DNA of 64,000 nt, taken from Triplophysa rosa. Its lineage: Eukaryota > Chordata > Actinopteri > Cypriniformes > Nemacheilidae. A program made the position numbers and the translations under genes. Numbering within the stretch: the first letter of the stretch is position 1; each line of letters starts with the position of its first letter. A model generated the notes under the pieces. It saw nothing but the letters and a program-made list of their open reading frames with translations, did not search any database and had not been told where the DNA came from. This document shows, piece by piece, positions 36,601 to 48,923 of this stretch. The DNA is taken from contig NC_079891.1 of assembly GCF_024868665.1 (NCBI RefSeq), forward strand, positions 13,557,058 through 13,621,057, read 5' to 3'.

Positions 36601-38391
36601 ATTTTCGTCATACATTTAACTCCAAGGTGTCTCCCTCTATTCATCGTAACTGTAAGTTGCTTTGTAATAGGCTACTGGTTGATTTCTTATAAATTCATAT
36701 AAAAATACTTTTTTAACACATGTGCAAAGTGGTCAAACAAGTGAATAACATGTCAAATAAAGAAAATAAACACAAGATGTCTGTGGTGTAGTTGTTTCAT
36801 AACACAGCAACATTATATCATTATGCCTTATTGATATGACGAAGAGTCCAATTGTATGCATTAGACACAGGTCTGATTATATCAGTATGTTTAATCACAA
36901 CAGAGATCAAAACACCCCTGCAGACAAACATGTGAAAGACACTTTAAAACATAATAATTAACCTTGCTGCATCTCGCAGATTTTCCCAAGTCCTGATTCT
37001 TTAGCAAAAAGAAATATTGCAAAAATGTATTTTCCATAAATTTCAGACAAACACCTTTTTGGGTTTGTCACTATCTGTTTTCACTGGGTCTAAAGATGAA
37101 AGCACTAGAAACGATGAGTATGTGCAATTTTATCACTACATAGCAGTATATGACGGCAGACTGGTGGTCTGAATTAGTCATGCTGAAATGAAGAAACCTG
37201 GCTTTCACTCACTGAGACTGAATGGATTAAACTGAGGTTTAAGCCTATCTGTCCGTTTTCCATTATGATCCATGGTGAATCAGATGTAGTGTAAAAGTAA
37301 GGCTTATAATTCTCTTAGAAATACATTTTGGCACATATGTTTTATATTTTGCACAATTGTGCATGGTGCTGTTGCAAGCAAATATTAATACTTTAAATGC
37401 AATGTTGTTGTTTTTTATTAACATTTGCTGGTCAAGTGATCTTCCATCCCCACCCTTACATGTAATAGCCTAATGCATATTTTATGTGGCTGTTGATATG
37501 ACTGAGTTAGGGGAGTTTTCATCTTATGTGTCCTTTAATATACGTTTTTAAGTACTCCCACTTTTTCAGTATCAAACTTTATTTACACCTCTTAAGGAAC
37601 AAGGCCTGTTTTTTTTTTTTTTTGCAGTTCCCAACCACTCCATATGATGGCACTCTACCCTTCTAACGTTATTCCCTCTCTCACAATAGAGAATAAAACC
37701 ACTGATGCGAAATTATGACATTAGTTTTTCTTCAAATTATTATTACATAGTTGTTATCATCAACAATCATTTTACTCTACAGATCCCCTAACAACCACTT
37801 ACACAAACACAGAGCATCCTGAGATCAACTACGCATTATGTTGAAAAACAGCAACACTTATTCTGTGTTTGAGTTGATATTAGCCCCATTGTATAATACA
37901 ATGTATGATGTAGCCTAATATTTTACCCACAAATGACAGTAAACCTGTTCATTTGTTAACCAAATTGCCCATTCCTTCTGTATTATTAATTTTTTAGGTA
38001 TATTATTGCTCGTCATATTTCATTTTTGAAATTGAAAACAGAAAAAAACATAAGTTTTAGAATTCTTGGTTTTTCGCAGTCATTTGGATCAATTTGTATT
38101 TTCTTTGTGTAAATCTTCCTACTTGACACCCTGCAGTACATGTCCAACTGTTGTGCAATACAAACAAAGAGAAAAAAGTTTAAAGCCAAAGATATGGTAG
38201 ACAATCCAAAACTTTATTAAATTCAATAGTATTCTAATTGCTTGTAATTTCCACACAGCGTCTTTGTCATTAGTCTCTGTTTACCCATTCAGTTGTAAAG
38301 AGTCATGTGATGTCGAACAGAGATGCAAACACTTAAAATTATGTTTAGTTAAAGAGAGATAGCATATGGTAGGCTATATTAAACATTTTGC
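33699..38391. other. Gene-free AT-rich interval
   Basis: About 4.7 kb with no supported gene. A small 19-bp perfect tandem duplication (TGGCAGTGTCTCTAAATAA twice) lies at 35910-35947. The short frame at 34700-34948 has no family signature. Confidence 0.4.
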
Positions 38392-38510
38392 TCATACACA
38401 GTAAAATCGCCAGTGTTAAAAAAGGTCAAATTAACACTCACAGTGTATTATATATACACTGTGAGTGTTAATTTGACCATTTTTAACACTGGCGATTTTA
38501 CTGTGTATGA
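38392..38510. mobile_element. Near-perfect 119-bp palindrome (foldback MITE)
   Basis: The left arm TCATACACAGTAAAATCGCC and the right arm (ending GGCGATTTTACTGTGTATGA) are inverse complements along almost the whole length. The arms meet at an AT-rich centre around TGTATTATATATACA, with about one mismatch/indel (TTAAAAAAGGTC versus GACCATTTTTAA). It would form a long hairpin as single strand or RNA. Confidence 0.85.
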
Positions 38511-41500
38511 ACTGGAGGGTATAAAAAAGCAGATATGGTAATTGCACAAGGAAAATAGGCCTTTGTACAGGAAGTGCATTATTTCTGAGCCACAGCTACA
38601 TATCAGTTCTGATCAATTGCTATGACTTGTTGTTTTGGTGACACTTTACAATAGGCCTAAGGTTAACATAAAATGGATTAGCCAACATGAACTAACAATG
38701 AACATTACTTCTGAATGTATTACCAACTTTTATTAATTTTATTAATTGATGTTAATTTCAGCATTTAATCAGAGTGCAATAGAAAATGATTTATCTGCAA
38801 AACTTCGATTGCATAAATTGGTTTCACTGTAGCGCTCTCTAGTGACCATTATTGGTAACTACAGGTTATAGGTTACAAATCTTTTTTATTCTATGTCATC
38901 CTCACTCATAGCATTATTTTCTGCAATATTTCAAAAACAAATCTTTAAGTACCTTTTTTTATTAGAAACATCGCAAACTTTTTCTAAAATAATGCTTACA
39001 TGCATGTGTCAGACACTGTGTTTCATTGGGGCTTTTTGTAAAAATCCACAACTGGGTAAACAACATCCTCAGATGGAAGATGAAATAGATAATAAGGTAA
39101 CACTGATGTAATTAACAGTAAGGGATCCTCTGGCAAAGCCTGCATGCTAAATCTCAGGGGTGCATGTTCTTATTATGGCAGCCAGCAGCCAAGCTTCTAT
39201 CTTTAGGGGTTAAGAATGAGACAAAAAGAGCAATTGTTCATTTGTATATCTACATGTCTTCAATTTGATAATGCATTTTATTCCATATGGTTAAATTGGG
39301 TGCATTCCATGTCTTTTTAATGCATACCACCAGGCCCGCTTCGTGCCAGGTGCAGATGGGTGGGCTAGCAGATATCCTGGGTGGACATATACCACACATA
39401 CAGTACTGTATATAGCCACAGAAAAAATAAGAGACCATTTCAAAAGTATTTTTATTTTTTTCTGATAAGAATGTGTTTTGGTAAAATGATAATTTTTGTT
39501 TATTTCTGTGAACTCCCAAATTTCATATAAAAATGCTGTTTTTATTCGCAGAAAATGAACTGGACAAAACAGGTCAAAAGAACAGAAAAGATGATCTGCG
39601 TGTTTAAAACTGAAACAATGCAACAAAAAATAACTAAGTTCATACATCATTTAGTTTTAAACAACACGAAACTAATGTTTGTACATGTATTAGAAAAAGT
39701 AAAAAACATTGTTTTATGAAATAACCCTGTTTTTTCAAATGAGTTTATTACCATGCTCTTGGTCTTTCATATTGCTGTTGACTGTCACTCTTGCTTTTGT
39801 TGGAATTCAACAAACACTGCAATATATGACTGCAATACATGCAGGATTTAAATGATTTATGATGTTATAAATAAAAAACATGCATTCATTACAGAAGACT
39901 GCAAGATTAAAACAAAAATAATTATTGTTGATTATTGCCTTTTATATAGGCCTAGTTGAGTGAGTTTGATTTTATTGATGTTTTACGCATTAATAAAGCG
40001 GTTATGTAAACTGGACATAAATAGAAGAAAGCGGACGAAGAACATTCCCCAATGAACGATCACTGACTTCTGTTAAATTTTGCAAAAAAAATTAATGAAT
40101 GAATCTGATTACACTGCACATTGAACTTTACATCATATCTGCTGTTGTTTATGAGGTTCATGTGCGCGCAGCCCGCCTAAACTAAACTCTTTTGCACAGT
40201 GCTTCGTTACCACCTGCAGCATTATTTGGGGTGTTTGAGATGGAGGAAGACAGATTTATTTCTGAAGTGGGAGCTTTCAGTCATTACTGACGGTCAATAG
40301 GTTAACATCTAGCCTATAGTCTATGGTGTCTGCACATCAGGGGGGGCATACTGTATGTCTAGGGCAGAGAAAGTGGTGTCAGCATGAGCAAGCAGAGTGT
40401 GTGGCCTGGCTCACAGGGACCAGGTTGCATCTGCTGCTGTTGTAAAGATGCCACAGGAAGGTCACTTCCAGGACGGCTCTTCCATTGGCATGGGGTCTGG
40501 TTGTCTGGACAATGTTATATCAGATTGTGTCGTATCTATAGATGACTGGAAACTAAGTTGCAAAATCTAATAAGGCAAAGAAGTTGTATTATTATTCTAT
40601 AATAAGTTAGTAGGAATTTTAATAAAATATGGTTGTTGCAAGGAGTAGAAAAGTATAAAGACATAACTAGGCCTTTACTGTCCCTCCATTTGTCCTTATG
40701 TCTTAAAGCTATGGGAAAATGCTGACTGGGGCATTTATTATTGCAATATTGTTATTGGCTGTTGCAGTATCACAATTTAATTCAGTTTTAACTCTAGCCA
40801 TTGATAATACCCTCACCTTCCTCTGACACTCTTTATTCTCTCCACACCCATTCGTGTACCCCGTGCCCCATTGGTCAACGTCTCTCCACCCCACCAATAG
40901 ATTCTCTGTGGGGGATGCAGCAACCGGGTACTCCAGAGACTTGGAAATGCTGGAGACAGGATTTTTTCTGTACTTCTATTTCTGTTCAAGCTCACTTGAA
41001 GTTCTTTCTGTGACTTTAGTTTCAAAAGAGCAACTGCAAGCACTAAAGAAATATACATAATAAGAAGTGGAGGCTGTGGTTCAGCAATTAGAACATCAAG
41101 AGATGTGGTGTTTAGCAAGTACACTGAAGCACTTCACATTACGATGTGATTTCAAGCATTTCCTGCAAAAAAGCAAGCTATTCTACTGGAACAGAGTTTT
41201 ATAGATGTTATGTTGTGAAAAAGTTTAAAATAATGTTCAGAATGCTGATACAGCTTCATGTAGGTGGAATAGGCTTGTGTGACCCACCTTTTCATAAAAC
41301 ATTCTGTGAACGTAAACACTCTTTATGACCAAAGCAGGTGTATCGTTGTAATAATTCATTGGCGTGGGAAGAAAAACAAACAGGTTTCCTGTGATAGGGC
41401 AGGCTATAGCCTAAGGTGCAACGTCAGAACACTTGTCACTATCACTCTCAATTTAAAAACTGGCGCTTTATCGGCTCTTTAAATCTTGCATAGCCAGTGT

Positions 41501-41700
41501 GTTTGGAGACATCAGAAGAAATGATTCTTTGTTGCCGTTTCCCCGTGGCAACGCACGCAACACGTATATTGAAGATTATAAAAATAGCTACGTTATAGTG
41601 GTGCATTGCGTTTTGGATGAACAATATTTATATCGTTGTTCAAAACTTTTTATATGCTTTATTTCTATAATAGTGTTGGGATGCGTGGTCAGGCAGTGAT
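38511..41700. other. Gene-free interval
   Basis: I found no supported gene or repeat. Short frames near 39250-39650 and 40709-41124 have no recognisable domain. Confidence 0.4.
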
Positions 41701-42041
41701 AGTGGTAGTGCCAACGGGCATTACTACAGCAAGCGGCCATCTGCCAGCCAAGCGAACTAGCAGCAACCCCACCAGCTGCAGTCGCAAAACGCCCTTACAA
41801 AGCAGGACATGCAAGCAGCTTCTGACGTCTGCGGCCACACTGCGCTACAAAGCGTACCAAAGCAAGAGCGGAAACCATGAGAAACTACCCTTCAAAACAG
41901 CGGGATCTGCAGACCAATGAGTTTCCCGGGGGCACACGCGAGAGCATTTCAGCCGATTTTGAATTCGCGACTAGTTTTGACGAATATTTACCCCGCTCAA
42001 ATAAATAAAGGACTCATGCAGGGGCAGTTCAATACCCCGAC
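41701..42041 (+). other. GC-richer leader upstream of the piggyBac-type gene
   Basis: Composition rises from AT-rich to mixed from about 41700 (GCCAACGGGCATTACTAC onward) and stays high into the coding region. It may be the 5' UTR or promoter of the transposase gene. I see no clear TATA box and no terminal inverted repeat starting with CCC next to TTAA. Confidence 0.4.
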
Positions 42042-44027
42042 ATGGCGGCAAGAAAAAGAGGAGAGCTTTTTACTGTTTTGGAAACTAGCACTGACACGGA
42101 AACTAACGCGTTATCCGACGGCGAGGACTGTCCGCTAAATCTGCCCGTCGATGTGAAGTGGTTCGAGATTCCTTTCAGAAAGTCCGAGTCGGACGAGGAA
42201 GACGAAGAAGTGCAGGAGAACAAGGGGGAGTCTGAGCTGGAGAGCACGGCGGCAGAAGACACTGCGGATTCAGCCAGCTACATCGCGGGAGGCGGCTGCA
42301 ATATTATTTTAGTCACTGGAAATGGGATCAAGCACGAAGAGTACGAGGAGGACTCCTATTATGCCACTTCCAATAATTGCTCTGAAACCTCCTCGTCCGA
42401 TTCGGATATCGATTTTTCCGATTTAGAAGAGGAAGAACGGCCGGGTTTATTCGGCGCCTATGATGCGTTAGATGAGGAATGCACATCTCCGGATTTCTGG
42501 GGAGAGCCTGACCAGGTAATATCTATTGAGCCTTTCACCGCTGACAGTGGCCCTCAGCACTCGCTAGGGGATGATGCTGACACTTTAGACTATTTCCGGT
42601 TGCTCTTCCCAGATTCATTGTTTGAACACATGGTAGAACAAACAAACAACTACGCCATCTATCGGCAAAGGAGAAGTGGTAGATCAGACGCCCACTGGCA
42701 CCCGACTAACATCAGAGAGATGAGGGCATATGTTGGTCTTAACATTCTAATGGGCATCAATCAGCTCCCGGAATATGGCATGTACTGGGCAAGTGACATT
42801 TTCATAGGGAATGCTGGCTTCAAAAAAACAATGACAGCCCGACGTTTTGAAAAACTCAACCAGAACTTGCACTTGTGTGATCGCGACTCTGAGCCTTCCA
42901 AAGGCGAGCTGGGTTATGATGGACTCTACAAAATACGCCCCCTGCTGGATATTGTTGGAAATACCATATGGGATGCCTATTTGCCTAACCGTTGTTTGAC
43001 TGTTGATGAGTGTGCTATTGCTTCAAAGGGACGCTTTTCCCCAACGCAGTACATGCCATCAAAGCCTTTGCGGAAGGGCCTTAAGGTGTGGATGCTTTGT
43101 GACTCTCGTTCGGGTTACTGCCACCGCACTCGTATTTATGTTGGGAAGCCTAGTGATGATGTGGCAGCTGCCGCGGTGGGCCACAAGGTGGTGACATCAC
43201 TGGTGAGGGGCCTTGAGGCTAGACACCACCATCTTTTTATGGACAGCTTTTTCACGTCAGTTTCATTGCTGCAGCATCTACTGCATCAGGGATTCTACGC
43301 CTGTGGCCCCACCAACCCTTGTCGCCACGGCTACCCTGATGCACTCAAACCTCGCAATGTGGGAAAGCTAGCTCCCGGCGAGTTCTATCAGTGTCAACAC
43401 GGCAACCTCGTGGCCTCCGTTACGAGGGATGCTAAAATCGTTAGCTGCCTCTCGACTAACTGCGCACCTGGTATTGTGGGCATCGGGCCGGGCAAGCGGG
43501 AAGGAGATGCTAAAGACGGAGATTGCACTGATATGGCGGGGCTTGGGATTCCACGTCCCCTCCCTTTGCTTTTATACCAGGAGAACATGAGGGGTGTTGA
43601 CCTGTGCGACCAGCTTAGGGAGTGCTACCAGGTCGGGAGGCCGTGCAAAAAATGGTGGCGCTACTTCTTGTGGTTTTACATAAACCTCTGCATTGTCAAC
43701 TCCTATGTGGTTTTGCGTGAGAGTCGAAGAGGGTTGCCGCCAACGGGGTTTAATGGTAAACAGTTCACGCAACGTCATTTCCGCATTCGCCTGGCACAGC
43801 AGCTGATTGGTGACTACCAGGGGGCACGGGGCATGGAGCGGGCTGCCCGTAAACGACACGCGGACTCGCCCTTAGAGTACGGGCACCGCCTTGAGCGCAT
43901 GTCAGAACGCTCACGTCGCTGTCGGAACTGCACAAACAAAGGCCTGAGACACGAGAGCGTGTTCGGCTGTAAGATCTGCAATGTGCACCTATGCAGAGGA
44001 GGGTGCTTCAGTGAATTCCATAAATAA
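42042..44027 (+). CDS. piggyBac-type transposase / PGBD-like protein, intact
   Basis: The single-exon 661-residue protein is within the usual length of piggyBac transposases. Residues 1-180 are acidic and Ser-rich (SESDEEDEEV, SSSDSDIDFSDLEEEE), typical of the family's N-terminus. The RNase H-like core carries D322 in LTVDECAIASKGR, D401 in LFMDSFFTS and D520/D523 in MRGVDLCDQL, i.e. the full acidic set used for cut-and-paste transposition. A C-terminal cysteine-rich finger (627-655: CRNC, CKIC, CRGGC) matches the domain that recognises transposon ends. The ATG at 42042 is the first in frame and sits just ahead of the acidic region. No stops or frameshifts. Flanking TTAA-anchored terminal repeats were not found, so it may be a domesticated PGBD-like gene or a copy with lost or diverged ends. 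Confidence 0.9.
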   Translation: MAARKRGELFTVLETSTDTETNALSDGEDCPLNLPVDVKWFEIPFRKSESDEEDEEVQENKGESELESTAAEDTADSASYIAGGGCNIILVTGNGIKHEEYEEDSYYATSNNCSETSSSDSDIDFSDLEEEERPGLFGAYDALDEECTSPDFWGEPDQVISIEPFTADSGPQHSLGDDADTLDYFRLLFPDSLFEHMVEQTNNYAIYRQRRSGRSDAHWHPTNIREMRAYVGLNILMGINQLPEYGMYWASDIFIGNAGFKKTMTARRFEKLNQNLHLCDRDSEPSKGELGYDGLYKIRPLLDIVGNTIWDAYLPNRCLTVDECAIASKGRFSPTQYMPSKPLRKGLKVWMLCDSRSGYCHRTRIYVGKPSDDVAAAAVGHKVVTSLVRGLEARHHHLFMDSFFTSVSLLQHLLHQGFYACGPTNPCRHGYPDALKPRNVGKLAPGEFYQCQHGNLVASVTRDAKIVSCLSTNCAPGIVGIGPGKREGDAKDGDCTDMAGLGIPRPLPLLLYQENMRGVDLCDQLRECYQVGRPCKKWWRYFLWFYINLCIVNSYVVLRESRRGLPPTGFNGKQFTQRHFRIRLAQQLIGDYQGARGMERAARKRHADSPLEYGHRLERMSERSRRCRNCTNKGLRHESVFGCKICNVHLCRGGCFSEFHK

Positions 44028-45035
44028 TCATTTTTTAAAAGAAATGCCACATTTTGGTTGTTGGTTTATCATCGAAAATTAAAAAAACAGTGGATTTATG
44101 ATCCAAAGGCAACCACAGCAAGTGCTGTATCAATCATAGTAGTCTGATTTGATTAGTAACTGTACTGTAGTATTAGTTGTTGTAGTAATGCACGGTTTGC
44201 AAGAAATCAGCAATTATACGTTTGCATTAGTCTCTAGAATGTTTTATCTAATTGACTTTCATATTGCCAACAAAAGGCCTTGTCACTTTTTATATTATGA
44301 TAAACAAAATGCATTTTCTGGATTAATAAAACTTTTCCACACATACATTGGCACTTAAAACAGCATATGTTTTCTGTGAGAAGTTCTTATGCTTTTCCAA
44401 AATAAATACATAAAGAAAAGAGATCCCTCGGTTATTTCGGATAAGTCTATTTTCCAAACCAAGACCATTCCTAATCACACATAGAGTGTTTAGGATTTTT
44501 GTCTAGATGGTAAGGAAGTATATGGCCAAAAAGAATTCATCTCCCCAATAAACAGAGAAAGTAGTGCTGTTTTACAATCAACCCACTCAACCTATAAGGT
44601 TTAATAAGCACTGTTCAATGAATGTGAATGAGAACAAGGGTATAATAATAGCTTTAATAATGTGCACTTCTACTTTTTAGGTACTTCAAAAAGGGAGATA
44701 TTTAAGTTAAAGATATGAGCACAGTGACTCTGTCAGGATGAGATTTACATTTACAATACAAATAATGTATTTGTATTGTTTTGAATGGTACAGTTTGTGA
44801 TGTGGTGGATTATTCAAGTTATATTTTTATTTGAAACCCACAAAACAACATTTAAATACATTTAAATGTCTGGTTGTTTAAATATTAAAGTTTTTAGCCA
44901 AGTTATGTTTGTGATTTTAATTTGATCTTTTTGGGCCATTTTGTAAAAGACATAAGAAAAGTTGTTTTGTAACATATTTATGCAATACATACAATTATCA
45001 TGTAATAATTGGGTAAAACAACATGGTTCCATTTG
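44028..45035. other. AT-rich downstream flank of the transposase gene
   Basis: Composition drops sharply after the stop. A candidate polyadenylation signal AATAAA lies at about 44324-44329 and another at about 44400. I see no gene and no inverted repeat matching the 5' side. Confidence 0.4.
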
Positions 45036-45179
45036 TTAAAGGAATGGTTCACCCCAAAAAATGGTTGCCATTGACTTATTATAGTATTATATAGCATATA
45101 GCATATTATAGTAATAGAATAGTATATATAGAATAATATAGAATATTGCATATTAAGTCAATGGGGACTATTCCTTTAA
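45036..45179. mobile_element. Short palindromic MITE
   Basis: The left end TTAAAGGAATGGTTCACCCC followed by CCATTGACTTATTA, and the right end TAAGTCAATGGGGACTATTC through CCTTTAA, are inverted around an AT-rich core of TATAG/ATATA repeats. Confidence 0.7.
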
Positions 45180-46867
45180 CATTAATTAACTACATGTCAG
45201 TTCTATCAGTTAATATGGTCAGATAACAAACAAAAAACAACAGTATTTATTTAGCGTCCTTTTTACTAGTAATGTAATTAGTAATGTATTTATTAATGTT
45301 AATGAATGAAACTTTATTGCAAAGCGTTACAAATGACTGTGACAATATTTAATATGTAAAAAATGATGCACAAGCTTATCATCTCAAAATATTGAACTAC
45401 TTGTTTGGATATTCCCTCAGCATGTTTTGGTGATTCATAGTGTTCCTCCTGAGGTTTTGGTTTCTCAGATCTACGGCAGTGCTCTTCCCTCTAGCTCTCT
45501 GACGAAGAACGGGTTAGTCAACTGGACGCCCCTCCTGTCGATCTAGGGGGAGTCCCGCGGGGAGTTGCTATGGCAACCCCAACATGTGAAGACAGCAAGT
45601 TGCCTGCAGGCTCAAATAGTTGTCATGGGTACTTGCCGGCTGTGAGCTGGGAGATAGCTCAAACCACACCCCTTGAGCTCAGATCCAAAAACAGTCCACA
45701 TTCAAATGTGCAGAGGTACAGCAACAGAGGCTACAACGGGGTTTGGGGTTTTGCTAGTTTGACTCTGCAAATAGCTGTTATGACTTATGTTACGGGTATT
45801 TAAACTGAATTCATTGCAGCAATTGAATCAAGATCTTATAACTTCTTATATACATATAAGTCTTATTATAACCACTGAAGTCATGTTTAGCTTTGACTTC
45901 AAGAAAAGTGTTGGAGGAAAAAAGTAAAGCATGATGTCAAGTATAGTAGGGAAGATATGAGTGGAGTTTAATAATTCAGAAATATTAAACTCTTTGACAG
46001 TTTTAAAAAGTTATTTAAATAGCTACATTATTATTATTTCAATTCTTCAATTATTCATATTATATTGTATATTCACATTATTATGACTTGCTTTCAATTA
46101 TGACACTGTATATTACAACGGTCAAGGCTGTTTATTACACTATACTTTTCATGGCAAGTTTGTGTTCTGCATTTAAGTTAAAAAGTTAAAAATGCATTTT
46201 AAGACATTACGGTATTACAGTGTATTATTTTCATATACAAGTATTATATTATGTAGTTTTCAGAATTACCTGATTTTTAAATCAGCCACTAGAGGGCAAT
46301 GTTTACATTTAATACAATTTTGAATACAAAAGACTTGCTGAAGTTACATGCTTTAGGTATTTTGGCTCATTTCTAGTGATTACTGTTCTCTATATATAAA
46401 TATGTGCCCAAATGTCTTACACTACTAAAATGCTTCTAGTTTACATGCTTGTTTAGTTTAAGCAGCCTGATTTATTAATAAATAATTAAAAATGATCACA
46501 TGTCTTCTTTTGCTTTAAAGACAATGTGCAAGCTGGCGTTTGTGCAAAACTTTATGATCCATGTTATTCCAGCATCATTTGAAAATGTTGCAACAAGCAT
46601 CAATCCCTTCAACATTGTTGATTGTTGTTACTCTGAATCTTTCATTGTTCTTAGTTTTATGTCATGTGCCTGTTTTGTTTACATGAAACAGTTGCAAGCT
46701 GTATGCAGAATATAACATATTTGTTGGCACTTTGGTGAACAAACACGCAATCATTTAATTGTGTTATTCTAATATAACACCCAGAAACATTTTTCAGTGC
46801 AGAAAGAGATACCTGCAGGGCCATCTGTGTAAATGAAATGAGAACAGGAGATTTGAAAAGGAAGTTG
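45180..46867. other. Gene-free interval
   Basis: A patch at 45440-45740 is more GC-rich than its surroundings and holds a 77-codon frame (45570-45803) with no recognised domain. It could be an exon or CpG-rich regulatory DNA; the sequence alone does not support a call. The rest is AT-rich. Confidence 0.35.
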
Positions 46868-47053
46868 ATAACCAAAAAGTGTCAGCACCCATTGACTTCT
46901 ATTGTATGGACATAAATAATACAAGTGTAAGTGAATGGGTGCCAGTTACCAACATTCTTCAAAATATCTTTCTTCTGCGGAAGAAAGGAAAGTCATATGG
47001 GGGTGAGTAAATGATGACAGAATTTTCATTTTTGGGTGAACCATCACTTTAAG
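46868..47053. mobile_element. Diverged copy of the MITE at 32768-33698
   Basis: GGGTGCCAGTTACCAACATT, ATCTTTCTTCTGCGGAAGAA and ATGATGACAGAATTTTCATT, ending in GGTGAACCATCACTTTAA, match the right arm of that MITE. The left arm is short or lost. Confidence 0.75.
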
Positions 47054-47964
47054 ATTAAATTCCTCACCTTCTGCCCTTAGATAAAAAGGCAATAAACCAG
47101 TTAAACTCATCCTAGTACTACGCATTACAGTAAAGCTTGGTGAGTATCCAAATTAGGGTTACCTAGCCTGCTAACGTTTGCGCAAAATTGTGTTTATATA
47201 AGACAGCAATTTAAATAGTTTAGATGTCATAAAAGACTTGATATGAGTTTGAGCAAACAATAGTACTAGTGACAGCAAACAAAACTCAGCTTCATAATAA
47301 TACAAACAATGAGATGAAAAAATGGTACTACGTGATCACAGCAAACAAATTTCATTGTAAGTCAAACATGAGATGAAAAATAATGTCATCCATCCATTCT
47401 CTTTATATGCCTATTGGTATCAGAGTGCGCCTAACTATGCTGGATTGAACCATGTATGGATTAAGGCAAGAGCTCTGATTTGGAGATTTGTTCAAACACT
47501 GAACAAACATCTGAAGTGAAGTTATAAAAGCAAAATTTCAGTATTAGGGTAAAAAGTTTTCTTTTCATATAAAAAGCTAATTAGCACAAGGCTATTGCTG
47601 AGAGACAAAAGTCAGAAATAAAGTACAAAAAATTTTCATTAAACAAAATAAGTGTGTGTTTTCTGTCTTTGATTTTGCAGTGTAAACATTGCTGCCTGCA
47701 TTATGTCTAGTTGTCTGCCAGGTGACTGGATTTGCTTTGAATAGGCATTGAAATGAGATGTTTAAAACAGGGAAGCGTGTCCATGGGTCATTTGTTAGTA
47801 TTTCCATCACTGATGCACACTGCTGTCTTATCATGTACTTACTCATCCTAGAAAGAGTGTACGAGAGGTGTGTTGTAGACGGACTCAAGTCTTGACTATG
47901 GTGTTCATTACATGTGCCTATTTGGAAATGTACTCCTGTGGGTATTATTTTCTGTATGCAGACT
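47054..47964. other. Gene-free interval
   Basis: There is no supported feature in this roughly 0.9-kb AT-rich stretch. Confidence 0.4.
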
Positions 47965-48327
47965 CAGGGGCGGACTGACCAGTAGGACATTCTGTCAAAG
48001 TCCAGAACGGTCCTACGGCCGTGACCAGGGGCAGACTGGCCATCTGGTGTATCGTAACTTTTCCCGGTGGGCCGCTAATGTATGGGGCCAGAATGGACGC
48101 TTGGGCCGGACAGACGGACGTTATTAATGTGAAGGCATTAACGAGATGGACACGTATGCATGTAACGCAATGACACGTTACATACACCACCCCCTGGCGA
48201 CAGAAATGGTGGAGGGCCGATGCAATCAAACACAACACATCCCCCCCCCCCCACGTCGACAGAAATGATGGAGGGCCGATGTGGTCCGAAAACTCCAGGG
48301 CCCGTTGTGCTTCGCATTCCGCCCCTG
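47965..48327. mobile_element. hAT-type MITE
   Basis: The 363-bp element begins CAGGGGCGGACTGACC and ends TTCCGCCCCTG, the classic inverted ends of hAT MITEs. The 8-bp flanks TGCAGACT (47957-47964) and AGCAGACC (48328-48335) agree at 6 of 8 positions, an aged target duplication. The interior holds a C tract (48241-48252) and two copies of GACAGAAATG.TGGAGGGCCG. Confidence 0.8.
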
Positions 48328-48335
48328 AGCAGACC

Positions 48336-48923
48336 CACAGAGAACAGTTTGTTGAATGTCTCAAATGTCAAATACTGAGTGCTTTTCAGGTAATATTGCA
48401 ACATAGTAATATCTAGTAGTGCATCATATACTGTACATTGTATCAGTATGCTTTTACAACAATCTAAGGCAAAGGAATTTGCTGAAACGTTTTTTATCTC
48501 TGTACAGCATTTTAAAATTGCATTGCATAAAAAATATCACACAAACTTCATAATTTAAGAATGTTTGGGTCATGTCACAGTGAAGTGTTCAGTATAGGGA
48601 TTATAAATAAAGATGATCCTTCTACAGTATTCGGCATAGAAATTTAACAATATATGCAACTACAGAGTAAGAGTATCTAATCTAGTCAATGGGAAATACT
48701 TGCGTATTTTTACTCGAGAACATTTTTCAAGTACAGTATCTGTACTTTCTGGAAAAAATTACTGCCAAATCTATTGTTTTTGCCTATTAAAACTTTAACA
48801 TCAGTTTCCTTAAACTACAATAGTTTACATAAAACCCTTAATTTTTTTGCAAATCTTAACAAAACCCAATAGTTCAAACAGGGATGATCGAACAATTAAG
48901 GAAGGTGAATATAAAACTGTTTC
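48336..48923. other. Downstream flank of the arrestin-domain gene
   Basis: Presumably contains the 3' UTR of the minus-strand gene ending at 48924. I could not identify a decisive polyadenylation signal. Confidence 0.35.

Noticed and set aside
41636..42138. Short frames upstream of or overlapping the piggyBac-type gene start as possible N-terminal exons
   Set aside because: They are in other frames, lack the acidic N-terminal character, and no splice signals join them to the main frame.
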